Below are positions 21,560 through 34,036 of a stretch of DNA of 64,000 nt, in pieces. The stretch is from positions 186,001 to 250,000 of the forward strand of contig JAPTJF010000025.1 of the NCBI GenBank assembly GCA_029339195.1. Reading direction: 5' to 3'. The notes under the pieces are model-generated. The model did no database searches. It was given only the letters and a program-made list of their open reading frames with translations, and was not told the DNA's origin. The translations under genes were made by a program, and so were the position numbers. The stretch comes from Micractinium sp. NFX-FRZ. Taxonomy: Eukaryota > Chlorophyta > Trebouxiophyceae > Chlorellales > Chlorellaceae. The first letter of the stretch is position 1, and every line of letters starts with the position of its first letter.

Positions 21560-24500
21560 ATGGGACCTCCCCGCAGGATCTATGCAACCGCACTGTACCT
21601 GCTGGCCAGCCTCGCGGGCTTTGGCGCCGCCCGCACGGATCTTCCATCCAGTGGCATGCGGATCGGCGTGCAGACAGACAACAGCGCGGAGGCGATCGTC
21701 GCTGGGCAGCTGCTCAGTGCTTTTGGGGCCATCTCTGAGAGTATACTCACCGGCGTTGATCGCGGCCTTGTCGTTGCATCAGCAGCGCCGGAGAATGTTT
21801 CCAGCGTAGCAGTCGGCGAAGTTGCCGGCCGCGTGCTCTCAGCGGCGCTGGTGAGCGGCAGGGTGGCGTGTTGACGGCAGGCGGCGTGGCGTGTTGACAG
21901 GTGGCATGGCACAGGCCGATGTGCCTGGCTCTGGTTTGCAAGCCTGTCAGTGAATCTGCGGAGTGCAGGATGGGCGTGGAGCTGTTCATACGTCCGCACC
22001 TGCCCACCCGCCAACCCAGTGCGCCCGTCCTCCCGCCCTCCGCCCACCTCCCGTCTGCGTGCAGGCCAGCTGGCAGCTGTCTGTGATCTATGCCCCTTCT
22101 AACAAGGGCCTGCGCCCTCAAAAGTTCTCCATGTACGACCGAGACCACTACTACCAGGTGCTTAAAGGGTGCTGGCGAGGCTGAGGGAGGCTGACAAAGC
22201 TGGGAAGCGCCACACTTGCCCACCCCCGCCAGCCTCGCCCCGCCTCACACTCACCCGACCTGCTCCTGGCCCCATATGCTGCGCAGATCCCCAAGAATCC
22301 AATTGGGACGGTGAGTGGATGAGAGGCTGTGGCATCCCGCTTGTCTGGCAACCGCTAGTACTGCCGCGGGTGCTGCAGCATGCGCCTTGCGCCGCTCCCC
22401 GGACCATTTGTCACGTGCACCTCACCGCTGCAATGCGCTTGTCAAGTACTACTGTTTCATGTGCACCCCGCAGCTGGTCATGTTCCACGGCTGCTACCAC
22501 GACGCCTCCGGCTCCTGGCCCTACGACCCCGTGCGCTGCCCAGAGTGCCTCGGTGGGTGCAGATGCCTGCAGTTGGGAGTGGCAGGCGGGCAGCTGTGCA
22601 TGCCTGGCCCTGCTCTTGCCGGAGGAATGCCTTGCAGCTGTGGAATCTTCCCTTGAACAAACATATGTTCGCCTCCCCCTCTCCCCTGCAGGCCTGCCCG
22701 AGGAGGTTGCCCACGTGAAGCAGGCGCTGGCGTGGGGGTATGCCGTGCTGGCGGTGGAGAGCAAGAACAGGGACCGGCAGGGGCGCTGCTTCAGCTCCAG
22801 CCCAGACCCGGCCACCAACGACCAGCTGGAGGCGCCCTGGGTCATCAAGGTGGGTCGGAACCGGGTGCCGGGCATGTGGAGTGGAGAATGTGGGTGGGTG
22901 GGTGGGTGTAATGTACCGCCTGGAGGTACCTGGATGCCAGCGTGGCAGCCGCTGCAATTCATCCGGGTTGGGTGGGGACCGCATTCCTGTTGCCTGCTGC
23001 TTCCGTGCCTGCGTTCCTGGGCAAGGCCGATGTGGCCGAAACGGACCAGGTGGAGGAAGGCCCCATGTACAAATCACGTGGGCAGCAGGGTGGGGGGCAC
23101 CCCAGGGCACCAAGAGCTTCTGTGCAGAGCTCCTGAACTGGAGCTCTTGCTACCAAGCCAACCGCACGCTCCTTGCTGCTCCTCAACCACCTCGGTTTCA
23201 ACCTCCCCACTCTCCTGTTTCATGAGTCCTGCTGGATCCGTCCGTGGACTTGAAATGTAATGACGATGATTGCAGGGTGGGGGTGGTGAGTCGAATGAGG
23301 ACCATTGGGGGGCAAGTGCGCTCCCCCACCTGCCGTGCACCCTCTCACCCGCCCCCCGCCCCCTCTTTGCCCTGCGCCCCCCCTGCAGAACTTCCTGCAA
23401 ATAGCGCGCCTGTCGAAGAAGCCGGTCTACACGGTGGGCATCTCTGCTGGCGCCGCATTTGCAATCAAGATCCCCAAAACCTTTTACGCACGTGAGTGGG
23501 AGGAGGGTGAGGCACAGTTGTTCTGGGTGGGTGCGGGCGGGTGTGAGCCGAGAGCAGCGCTGCCTGGCCCTCTCCAGCCAGCTCCCCGCGCCGCTGCTGG
23601 GCTGGCCTGCTCCGTTGCTGTCCTGGCTTGATTGCGCTGCGCGTGCCCCAGCACACTTGCCTGCAGCACTCAACACCCCGTGCCATGCACCTGCCCCGCC
23701 CATCATGCAGCCGAGTTTGGGAGCCTCAGAATCCACGGCGTGATTTCAGAGGTCAATGCCGTCAAGTGGGACAGCTGGGGCCTCACGGACCGCAGCGGCA
23801 AGCTGCGCTTCCCTGGCTTCCCGCCCACCGCTTTCATCCAAATGGAGGTGCGCCGCGCTGCGCTGTGCTGTGCTCTGCCACGCTGCACTGTGCTGCCCTT
23901 ATGCTGTGCTCCGCTGGCTGCCCTGCCACGACCTGCATTGTATGTAGCGGTGTTGCCGGGCTGCCCTTCTTCCTGACGCCCTGTACTTTGCTGTACTTTG
24001 CTGTGCTTTTGCTGTGTGCTGCCATGTGCGCATGGGCTACTGGCTGTACCGCTGCTGGCATGCGCGGCCTAGGTATACTGGCACGCATGCTGCCTGCAGC
24101 ACGACAACCCCATGCCCAGCTGCCCTTGGGAGAAGCTCCCCGACACTGACATGTGCCCCGCCTATTTTTTGCTCTCCATGCCACTGCAGCGTGACAAGCC
24201 CACGGCCAAGCTGATCCAGGCGAGCGTGAAGAACCTGAAAGCCCTGGGGGTGCCCAGCGACTTCATTCTGGTGAGCTCCCGGCCTTGTACAGCTCTCGAT
24301 CGCTGATGGCCGCGCACTGGTTTGGGCTCATCCCAGTGAGCTTGTACTGTGGCGTGCATGCACGTGCATGCACTCACTGCAGCAGTGCGCAATGCTTGGT
24401 GCACATGGAGGTTGGTTTGTGCGACTGCCTTGCAGTTGATGCATTCAACGGATGCGGGGCACAGGTCCATACTCGCCAGTACAACTAGTACAACTTCCTG

Positions 24501-25783
24501 ACGGATGCCACCTGATCGAGTGCCTGCTTCAGCCGCCCTCCTGCTCACCCCACCGCCAGCCTCCCCTCTCGCGCTCTGTCTCGCCACCTCCCCAACCGGC
24601 CACCCAACACCCTTGATGCCCTGTGTGTGCAGGACAAGCCCCTGCCCATCTCCAAGACCTTCTTTTCCGACCGCTCTCCAGTGATCACGGCCGCGCAGTC
24701 TTCCAAGATTGTGTCGGCTCTGAGGATGATCGGAGCCATCGATAAGGAGGGCTGGCTCAAGGACGACCCCCGTGTGGGCGTGGCGGTGAGTGGCTGTGCC
24801 CTGCTGGTCCTTTTCGCCCGACCGGCCCTTCTCAACAGCAAGGGCAGCGCAATGTGGGGGTTTCGGGGGTGGGCGCCAGCAAGTGTGGAGGAAGGGCTTG
24901 TGGGGCGGCGCTCGCATGTGTCGATTCAGCCTACGCCTGCCAGCTTCCCACCCTCAGCACGCCGCCACGCCATGCTGTGCCAGGATGTGCCATGCTGTGC
25001 CAGGATACTGTGCCATGCTGTGCTGTGGCAAGCTGTGCTCCGCTGCCCGCCGCGCCCCAGCCCACCCCGCCCACCTGCTCCCCATGCATGCCTCAGAACC
25101 CCAAGAGCCCGCTCCGCATCTGGACCAACCGCCTGGTGAAAGTGATGCCCTGGCTGCACATGGACCCATCGGCGGAGAACAAGATCCTGTCTGTGCTGTC
25201 CGACCGCAGCACCATCTTCGAGGGTGAGGCGGGCAGGGGGTGCAGGGCCTGGGTAGGGGGTGCTGCAGTACAGGGCAGCGGGCTCAGCGGGGTGCCCGCC
25301 CATCTCCTGGACCGATGACACTGAGTAGACACGGTGCGAGTCGTATGAAGATGAGCTGACTTGACCCCCGCTTCGTGCCTCCCCGCAGAGATGAACCGTG
25401 CCTATGCCTGGCACGAGGGCGTGGCCGACTATGTGCGACCCTGCCTCATGTGGCTGGCCACAAAAGGGAAGTACGACCTGAAGCTGCTGTCGGACCTCCT
25501 GGCTGTCAGGAAGCTGGCAGAGCTCACAATGAAGCGGGTCAACCCGCCACCCATTGAGAAACTGCTAAAGATGCGCCCGCCCCCACCTCCGCCCAAACGC
25601 CCGCCCCCGCCCCCGCCAAAGCGCCCGTCCCCTCCCCCGCCAAAGCGCCCGTCCCCGCCGCCGCTGCGGCGCCCGCCCCCGCCGCCTCCAAAGCGCCCAT
25701 CCCCGCCGCCCCTGCGGCGCCCGCCCCCGCCGCCTCCAAAGGGCTTTGTCGCCAAGCCGCCCCCTCCCAAAACCGTGGGGTGA
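21560..25783 (+). CDS. Secreted Pro-rich alpha/beta-hydrolase-like protein, copy A
   Basis: Eleven exons (21560-21850, 22065-22157, 22287-22310, 22474-22552, 22692-22849, 23389-23491, 23711-23847, 24190-24270, 24633-24785, 25097-25223, 25389-25783) give 546 residues. A signal peptide (YATALYLLASLAGFGAA) is followed by an alpha/beta-hydrolase-like core. It has the HG oxyanion-type motif (LVMFHGCYHD, about 138-147) and a nucleophile elbow GISAG with Ser at about 234. FVHMPRD-type plant hydrolases resemble its FIQMERDKPTAK. The C-terminus is a [15 protein letters not shown] run like algal cell-wall hydroxyproline-rich proteins. So it is probably an extracellular esterase-like protein tethered to the wall. 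Exon 3 is a 24-bp microexon. Substrate unknown. Copy B lies at 50292-54832. Confidence 0.8.
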
Positions 25784-26806
25784 TGTTGTTTTGGCCGCCC
25801 TGGCCAGTTGGAACTAGCCATGACGTCACTTTTCTCGCCTAAAACCATGTATCTGCCACTCATCTGAACACCCCTGCATTGAGGTCTTAACTGACTGTCC
25901 ACACGCACTTGCATACATTCATTGGCCTTTTTCGTGTGAGTGTGCAGTAACTTTGGCATGCACCTACCATTCGAGGAACGTGCGCAAGCCCTGCATTCAC
26001 GCACCCCCACCCACCCTTCCCTCGTTACGTCCTGCCTGCCAGCCTGCCTCTCTCCCTTGTTGCCGATTATGCCTGCCAACATTCCGCGTGCTGCCTCCTG
26101 GCTTTTCATGTCTTAAGGGAGCTCCAACGTGGGCCCCAATCTCCCGCAAGAATGTCATGAATCGGCAGCCGTCCCCAACCCAGCCGTATCCCAGATCCCA
26201 CTACGCCCTCACATCCTCCCACGTCCAGTGCCACCTGGGCCGGCCAGCCGCTGCCTCACCCACTCCCACCCATCACCCCTCCCGGTGCCAATCAGCACCC
26301 TCCCCGCCCATCACACCCATCCTGGCAAGCCACCCTGCTCCAGGCCGGATGTGCCTTATGCCACGGCATGCCAGCCGCCCCTTAACCCCTAACCCTACCC
26401 CTCTGTGTCGCTCCCAACCATGCCCACGTGCTGCCTCTCCGTTTCTCACACTGCCCGCCTGCCTTCCTGCCATTTGCTGCCTCGGATGAGGTCGTGCCAC
26501 GAACTGCTCAAGTGCTTTGAATTGAAGATGATGTAAGCCAGTGAACCGTCCGTCTTCCTCACACGGCCGGCCACGGCTTGCCGCCAGGAGGCTCTAACCA
26601 AGGAGACGCTCCCCGCTGCCACGCACACGCTTGAAGCAGCTGTTTGTTCACACAAGGGGAGAGTGGGCAACACCATGAAATATGGCGCCGCACATGTGCA
26701 GTGTGCACGTGCGCCGCATGCAAGGCATGAAATGAGGGGATCATATCAGGCACAGCGCATGGAGCGCATGTGCCGTGGCCAAGCCGTGGCTCTGGCCATG
26801 TCTCTG
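25784..26806. other. Convergent 3' flanks of hydrolase A and nucleotide-sugar transporter
   Basis: The strand composition is C-rich with no exon chain. It should hold two 3' UTRs. Confidence 0.4.
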
Positions 26807-29800
26807 TCAGTGCTGCTTCTCGGGGGCGCGGTGCTGCTTGCCGTGCCGCCGGCTCTTGGTCCAAGAGGAGACCAGCAGCCCCGAGAAGACCAGGCCCACA
26901 GCACCCCACTGCTGCGGCAGCAGCGGGTTGGCGTTCCAGACCACTGCAGCAAGAGGCGGGGGGCGGGGGGTAGGTGGGTGGGTGGGCGTGACTGGGCAAC
27001 TGTTGGCGGGCAGCCAGCCTGCGCCCTGCCTGGCACGCACCCCAGGGCCGCGCCCCCCGCCCCCACTGCCGCCCCACACAGTGCGTCCACTCCGCGCCAC
27101 ACGCCCAAGGGGGAGCTCGCGTGCGGCGGTGAGCCCCGGTGGTGACGCGGGTGCCTCGACCAGGGAGCCAGCACATGCCCACCCACCACACAGCCGGCAG
27201 TGGAGGAGCACCCCGCCTACAATAGAGCAGCATCGCAATTCCCGCCAACCTTTCAAATGATGTTGACTAAAGTATGTCGCTAGCAACCTCGTACCCATAC
27301 AGCACTACCCACCCGCGTGAAAGAGGGCAGCTAGACACACACATACAGCACCACCCACCCGAGAGGAGGATGTTGAAGAACTTGCGGGTGGTGGTGATGA
27401 GCGTGTTGACCAGGGAGCCAAAGGTCTTGATGGTGGCAAAGATGAAGAGCTGGCCCACGGCGCCGCACAGGCAGAAGAGCAGCATGTCGTAGCCGGCCTG
27501 CACAAGGCGTGGTTGGTTGTGTTGCATTGTGTTGGTGGGGGTGAGGGAAGGAAGACATGGCGAGATGCACAGGCAGAAGAGCAGGATGTCACGGTCGGCC
27601 TGCAACAGACAATCAAGGAAGTGTGCTTGTGAAGATGCCTTCTGCCACAGCATGGTGGGAGGTGTTGGTTGACGAGCAGAGTTGAGGAGCAAGCTGCACT
27701 GACGGGTGCACTGCGCTGCACCGGCAGCAGGAGCAGGATGTCACAACCACCCTATGACTGACAGAGGGACGGGGCAGCTGCTGGGCGTTTTCGTGTATAA
27801 GACAAGGAACGGAACGCTGGCGGAGAGCAGGCGCCTGCCTGGCCCGTCTCATTGGCCCTGTGCAGCTCTCAGCACGACAGCCCGGCCCGCCCGGCTCTGC
27901 ACCACGCGCAGCGTCATTGGAAGACGCGTGTACTGCAGGCAGCAACAGCCACGCGCACGCGCCCAGGGCCGCCCGCCCACAGCCAGCCACCCACCTCTGG
28001 GTGCTGCAGGCAGAAGGCCAGCAATTCCTGGCCCACAGAGCTGAACACAAACAGGATGGGGAGGTAGTAGAGGCCGCACCTGCAGCGCATAAAGGGGGTG
28101 TTGGGATGGGAAGAGGTTGAGCGGTGGCCGGCAAGGGTCTCCACAGGTGGGGGGAGGCGGGGGGGAGCGAGGGGGTGGGCGGGTCCAGCACACAAACCAA
28201 CCAAGTCGCTCAGCACATCGCCATTTGCCCCTCCCTCTCTCACCCCCCCCACACATCCACATGAACGCCTGCCCTGGCCCTCACCAGAAGTTCATCCAGC
28301 ACATCATCTGCAGCGCGCTGCCGTGCTTGTACCGCTTGTGGATCTCGTCCTGGGGACGCACAAACGACAAGGAGGCGGGGAGATGAGCGACGCTGGTTTG
28401 TGAGAGAGGCAGGCAATCCAGAGACGGGGCAATGCGCAGAGGAAAGGGAGGGAGGAGGAGATGAACAGCAGGAGAGTGCAGGCTGGTGCGCGAGCAATCC
28501 CACGGTGAGCTGCTGGGCACGCTGGGCTGACGTGCAAGACGTGTAAAGGCGCGGCAGCGGCGCAGGTGTGCGTGGCATTGTTGGGTGGGATGCAGGCAGA
28601 TGTCGGGCACGTCTTATACCCGCAGGGCGCGCAGGGGGCGCTCCCGCAGGCCATGAGTGGCGCTCTGCTGCTGTTGCAGCCGTGAACTTGCAGCGTGGCA
28701 ACTTGGTAATGCCACGCTGTCGGACTTTGTGGCTGCAGGGGCGTGCTCATACGCGCATCACAGGGAGAGCAGGCCACACCCACCCAGCCCTGCAGTACCA
28801 TGCATCAACCGCACAACCTTGGCAAGCAGAACGGGCAACATGAGCACGCTCAATCGTGCTAGCTCTGCTGCATGTAACAAACCCTCCAGCAGTACCGGTG
28901 CTGCATTGGTGTAGCCGCCCAGCGACAGCAAACCAGCCAGCACCACCGGAGCTGCATTGGTGTAGCCGCCCAGCGACAGCAACCCAACCAGCAGTACTGG
29001 TACTGCAATGGTGTAGCAGTACCTGGGCTGCATTCGTGTAGCCGTCCAAGACGAGGTTGACGAGGCACAGCGTGTAGCCAAGCGGGGCGTTGGGGCTGGC
29101 CAGCTTGCGGGTCACTTTGCTGCTGCTCTTCAGGCCAAACAGCCCCACGCCGGCTGCAGGAGGGTGCACAAGCAGCAGGGTTGAAGGAGAGCGCCGGAGT
29201 GAGCGGAGGGGACATAAAGAGGGGAGAGTCTGATGCGGGTCTCGAGGATAGCCTGGCTACTGCTGCCAGGCTGATCAGCAAGGCAGAACATGCGTGCAGG
29301 GCGGCGGGCCGGTGCGCAACATGACTGGATCAAAGTGATGGGCAGGCAGTGGCAGCAGCGGCAGCAGCGGCACCAGGGGCACCAGCGCTAGCAGGGCACC
29401 TGAGATGGCCAGCCAGTAGCGGCACTGGCGGCAGCGGCAGAAGCACGGCAGCACCCAACACACCGCACCTGAGATGGCCAGGCAGCAGACGACAGCAGCA
29501 CGGCGGCACATAAACCACCGCACCTGAGATGGCGAGGCAGCAGACGTATTCCAGGGCAGAGTAGCGCTTGCCATGCAGGACAGTCCCCATCAGCATGACC
29601 GGGATCATTTTAGACGACTTGGCCAGCACCTGCCAGGTGGGGAAAGGGAGGGCACATGAAGAGCCCCCTGTCGTGAGAAGAAAGACAGCAATGGCAGCAC
29701 GGCGCCCATCAGGAAGTATTGACATAGTATATAAAAGGCTCGACCAGCAGCTGCATTGTACTGAAAGCAGTGGACGGCAGTAGGGGCAGTTATGTTGGCA

Positions 29801-30651
29801 CCGAGGAGCGTGGCTCGCAGCACTGCAGCATCGTCCCACATGCGGCGCCCTGCACCCAACACACCGACCATGCTGATATGCAGCAAGCGGGTATCAGCTT
29901 CGCGGCAGCCGCAGCTCAACGCCGCCATGTGGCAGCACCCAGCATGCACCCAGAGTGAGCATCAGGGCCTCACAGGGATGGCCACACTTGCTTCAAACCT
30001 GGGCAGGGTAGCTGATGTACTTAAGTGCCTGCAGGCCACATGCCGGGCCCACACAGTTCGTGATGGCAGCCTTCCAGTAGGCGGTGAATGGGGGGTACTG
30101 CGCACCCGGCTCCCTGCGGCAGTGAAGGGCGGCGCAGGGCGGAGCGTGACGGGCGCGATTGGGATTTGACGTGGAAGCACTGCATGACCGTTTATGAGGC
30201 CAGTGCTGGTGCGGCAACAGGAGGTGAGGCATCCCAGTGAGGAGTGGGAAGCTGTTGCGGATCAGTTGATGGCCATAGGCAACACAGCAGGGTACGTGTT
30301 GGCAGGGCACGCCTCCCCCGGCCAATGTGTCCCCAGGCGGCGCTCTGCAGCGACTCGCTGCCTGTGCCGCCGCTGCCTCGCCGCCACTGCCGCCGCCGCT
30401 CCCACTGCCCCTCACCGCCCCGCTCACCGCTTGTCAAATATCGCCACCAGCACGGCCGCCCACAAGAAGCAGACCCAGCACTGGACGGCGTTCAAGGAGG
30501 AGAGATGCGCGAAGCGCGCGCCCTGTGGCCCAAACTTCTTGGTGCTGAGCGTCTCCTGAACCACTCCCTGGGTAAGGTAGCTGGCATAAATGCCCACCAC
30601 GCATCCCAGAAGCAGCAGGGCCTGCCTCAGTCGGTGTTTGGTCTCCACCAT
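26807..30651 (-). CDS. UDP-galactose/UDP-glucose-type nucleotide-sugar transporter (SLC35B/UAA family)
   Basis: Eight exons (30428-30651, 29999-30113, 29524-29629, 29023-29153, 28285-28349, 27995-28079, 27359-27497, 26807-26943) give 333 residues, the usual UAA-family length, with about ten hydrophobic segments. Family stretches in order: GVVQETLSTKKFGPQG, AQVLAKSSKMIPVMLMG, LVLDGYTNAAQDEIHKRY, MMCWMNFW, GQLFIFATIKTFGSLVNTL and TTRKFFNILLS. Such carriers import UDP-sugars into the ER or Golgi lumen for glycan synthesis. The closest groups are SLC35B1 and plant UTR3-like proteins; the C-terminus lacks the dilysine ER signal of SLC35B1. The start at 30651 shares a 221-bp divergent spacer with the eIF4B-like gene. 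Substrate is inferred. Confidence 0.9.
27551..27760 (-). repeat. Decoy copies of exon 7 start in transporter intron 6
   Basis: On the plus strand exon 7 contains GGCAGAAGAGCAGCATGTCG before its splice site. GGCAGAAGAGCAGGATGTCA recurs at about 27572, with a third weaker copy at about 27723. The second copy is also followed by a usable acceptor (GGCCTGCA at about 27597). Confidence 0.7.
28880..29000 (-). repeat. Decoy copies of exon 4 end in transporter intron 4
   Basis: Exon 4 ends DGYTNAAQ at 29023. Two tandem copies of about 52 bp read GGYTNAAP within the intron, each with the GCAGC-type border. Confidence 0.75.
29396..29492 (-). repeat. Decoy copies of exon 3 donor in transporter intron 3
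   Basis: The exon 3 end and donor (plus-strand CGCACCTGAGATGGC at about 29521) recurs at about 29464 and 29395, each preserving the GT donor. Confidence 0.75.
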
Positions 30652-30872
30652 GTCGACCGAGGACAGGCTCAAGGGATTAGTAGATGCCGATCTCTGCGTT
30701 AAATACAATGCTGAATGGGCCGTCAACAAGGCCAACTCGAGCGCATGCAACCATGGCACGCATGCTGTCCTGCTCGCTGGGGCCCTTTGAGCGATCGCAG
30801 CCCTTGCAGGGGCACTTGCGCTCGTACAACTTGCGCAAACACACTCACCGTCTCGACACTCGCGTCTCTGAA
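30652..30872. promoter_or_regulatory. Bidirectional promoter region (transporter / eIF4B-like)
   Basis: Only 221 bp separate two divergent ATGs, so both 5' UTRs and promoters must share it. No TATA box or named element is visible. Confidence 0.6.
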
Positions 30873-33615
30873 ATGGCCGATTCCGCTGATGGCTCTGCCG
30901 GTCCCCAGCGCCGCCGTCTCGTGCTCAAGCCCCGTGATCCCGATGCTGCTGCCAAGCTGGAGGCGGAGCGCCAGGCGCACCTGAACAAGCAGGTGCTTCT
31001 GCAATCATGCGGGGCAGATGTGCTTTAGGGAGGCCTGGGGGCTGCCAATGGCGCATACAAGTGTGTTTGCTAAATGTACAGGGGCTTGCCGACACTCGTG
31101 GGGCGCAGACAGCAGGGGTCTTGCCGGCGCCTGTGATCGGGCTTGCGTTTGCGTGGGCGATGTGCATCGCGGCCATACAAGCGGCGTAGGAAGAAGCTAG
31201 CGCCGCGCCGGCGCGCACCTCTTGCTTCCCCAGGTCCCGCCCGCCGCCGCTCCCGCCTCCTCCCTCACCCCTCACCCGCCGCTGCTTCCTGGCTCTCCTC
31301 ACGCAGAACCCCTTTGGCGCTGCCAAGCCCCGTGAGGCTGTGATTGCCGAGAAGCTGGGCAAGACTGAGGAGGAGGTGCTGAAGGAGGAGGTGTCCAAGG
31401 AGAAGCTGCACGTGAGCTGGGTGCTGCCGTCGGTCGGTTGGCGGGTGCTGCCGCCGGTTGGCGGGTGCTGCCGCCGGTGTGGCCGCGAGCGAACCTCGTT
31501 GCTGCTTCCGCTGGGTTCGGCTGCCTTCAGCGCTCATGCATGTGTGCTAGCTTCTGTGCTCGCTGCCTGCGCTGCCCGCCTCCGCCCGCCCCTTCCGCTC
31601 CCCCTGCCCTGGCCGCCGACAAACCGGCGCTCTCCCCGCTGTGCCCACCCCCTGCCGCCCTGCAGCTGCGCCTGAGTGGCCCGCAGCTGGACGAGAAGCG
31701 CGAGGCGGAGGCTGCCTGCGACGACCTGAAGGAGGCCCTCACTCTGGAGGAGGATGCCGGGAAGCGGGCGGAGCTGGAGGCGCAGCTGCGGGAGCGCCAG
31801 CAGAAGCTGGACGACCTGATGGAGCAGTTTGCGGTGAGATCTTGCTTCTGCTGCTTGTTGGGTGGAAGGGGACGTGCGCAGTGAGCCTGTTTGTTGCAGC
31901 ACGGGGGGAAGGGGATGTGCAAGTCGGGTTGGGGGGTCCGTGGCACGCCAGCGTGACTGGAGGCGCAAGGGCAGGAGGGCCGGTACAACGTCAGGAAGCG
32001 TCATCACCACGGCAGGAGCGTACGAGCATGATTTGGTGCAGGAGTTTGGGGACTGTGGGGCCTACTTGTCCCCTGAGGCTTTGTTTGTACCAAGCCTGGA
32101 GAGCTGCACGAGGCAGGGCATGGAGCTCAGCAGCTGCCCGGGGCCTGCTCTGCTCGTGTGCCCTCGTGTCTGCTTGCGTGGCTGGCTTACACATTGTGCC
32201 GACTCCTCTCCTTTGTCCCCTTCACAGAAAGCGACACTGGAGACGGCGCTGTCGGGCGGCGCCCCGCGCGTCTCCCAGATCCGGCAGCAGCAGGCGCTAC
32301 AGGAGCAGCAGGGGGGCTCGCCCATGGGCGGGCCCCCGGGCGCCGGCGGCGCCGGCGGCTACGGCCAGAGGTACAACGCGCCGCAGCAGTACGGCGGTGG
32401 CGGCGGCGGCGGCGGCGGCAGCTTTGGCGGCAGGTGCGGGCGGTCCTCCGGCGGGTGCAGGCCGGGATGCTTGCGCTGCCGTGCAGCTGCCCTCTGCTGT
32501 GCTGTGTGCAACGAGCCCAGCAGCAGCTGCCCTGCGCGATGCCTGCACCTGCTGAGCTCACGCTGTGCCTGGCCTGACCGATCATGCTGTGTGCCCTGCT
32601 GTGCCCTGCTGTGCTGTGCAGGGACTTCAATGAGGGGCGTGGCGGCGGCGGCGGCGGCGGCGGCGGGCGCGGGTTCAAGAATTATCAGGACCGGGGAGGC
32701 TTCACCGACAACTACCAGCAGCCCGAGCGCCAGGGCGGGTGAGCTTGCCGCCGGGGGACTTTTGTGTAGGTTGGTGCATTGTGAGGTGGGGGGCCGGGCT
32801 GTGGATTGGCAGCCGTGCTGGCAGCTGTGCGTGTGTCTGTCTGCACACGGGCCAGGGTGTTGGGGAGCATGGGCTTGGGGAGTGGCAGGGGTGCAGGCTG
32901 GTGTCAGCATGTCGGCCCAGCCAGCCAAATCACTTCTGTGTTGGTCCAGCCCGCAGGCGCACACTCTCACCAGCCCTCTCCGTTCCCGTTCCTGCTCTTG
33001 CAGTGGCGGCCGGCGTGGCCAGCGCCTGCCCGAGTGGGCCCAGGATGATGCGCCCACTGGTGAGCCCCTTTCTCCTTCTTCCTTGCCTCTTTCTTGCCGC
33101 AAGTGTCTATTATATAATTTTGTTGTTTGTGTGTGTTTGGGGCGGGGTGGGCTCTCCATGCCATCGACATGCCTGCCTGCACGGCCAGCCGCCGGTGCTC
33201 GCCGGCAGCACGTTTTTCGCTCTGTGGCGCAGCCTGTGGCTTGCATCGTCTCATGAGGCAGCAGCCAGCCAGCCAGCCAGCTGGCTCTGCCCTGGCGCGC
33301 GCACGCTGTCACTCCTCGCTCTTCTTTCCACCCTGCCCTGGTTCCTGCTCCGCTCATGCCCCCCCCCCCCCGATACTCATTCCGCCGTCCTGCCTCCAAT
33401 CCCATGATTCAACTCCTGCAGATGCAGGATTCTATGATGCCCCGGCTGCCACCTCAGCATTCATCGCCAGCGGGGGTTACCAGGGTGGTGCCGGCGGTGG
33501 CGAGAGCTTCGGCAGCGGCAGCTTTGGCAGCGGCGGGCGTGGCGGGCGTGGGGGCCGGGGCGGAGGCCGGGGCGGCGGCCGCTACGAGTCTGGCGGTGGT
33601 GGTGGTGGTGAGTGC

Positions 33616-33650
<35 letters not shown>

Positions 33651-34036
33651 CTGCTGCTGCAATGCTGATGCTGATGCTGGGTTGGCAGTTGGGTTCCCGC
33701 TGCTGTGCTGCCGCTGTGCCTTTGCTGTGTGATGATGATTCCTTGCCGCTGTCACTGCTCTCACAGCGCACCCCTTGCCTGTGCCCAAACACGCTGCTCC
33801 GCACGCCCACCGCTCCGCATTGCTCGTTGCTCCTGCTTCTGGCCCCGCTGCCTGCTGCCCAGCACATACCAGGACCTCGCCGTGCTTTTGTCCACCGTAC
33901 CGTCCTGACCGCCGCACCTTGCCGCTACCACCCACGCCCGGCCGTGCTTGCAGGCTTCTCTGGCCGGGGCCTGGGTGGAGAGTTTGAGTACCAGGAGGGG
34001 GACACTAGCTTTGGGGCGGGCCAAGACCGCTTCTGA
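30873..34036 (+). CDS. eIF4B-like RGG/Gly-rich RNA-binding translation factor
   Basis: Eight exons (30873-30992, 31307-31411, 31666-31833, 32228-32433, 32622-32738, 33004-33059, 33422-33607, 33954-34036) give 346 residues. The N-terminus RRRLVLKPRDPD and NPFGAAKPREAVIAEKL match the conserved boxes of plant eIF4B, which stimulates the eIF4A helicase during ribosome scanning. A highly charged predicted coiled coil follows at about 76-135 (EKREAEAACDDLKEAL). The C-terminal half is a disordered Gly/RGG region (GGRGGRGGRGGGRGGGR). No RRM is present, as in plant eIF4B. It could instead be another RGG protein that borrowed the same boxes. The ATG is the first in the 221-bp divergent spacer that opens this frame. 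Confidence 0.65.

Noticed and set aside
24100..24189. An in-frame 30-codon 5' extension of hydrolase A exon 8
   Set aside because: It is open and has an acceptor, but copy B has no equivalent and known plant homologues run directly from the Met-x to the RD motif.
24960..25030. CCATGCTGTGCCAGGAT repeats as a CRISPR-like array
   Set aside because: Short imperfect simple-sequence repeats inside a eukaryotic intron, without spacers of constant length.
31862..33256. A 464-codon frame overlapping the eIF4B-like gene
   Set aside because: Only short parts coincide with exons. The rest is intron translated in a GC-rich frame with long Cys/Ser runs.
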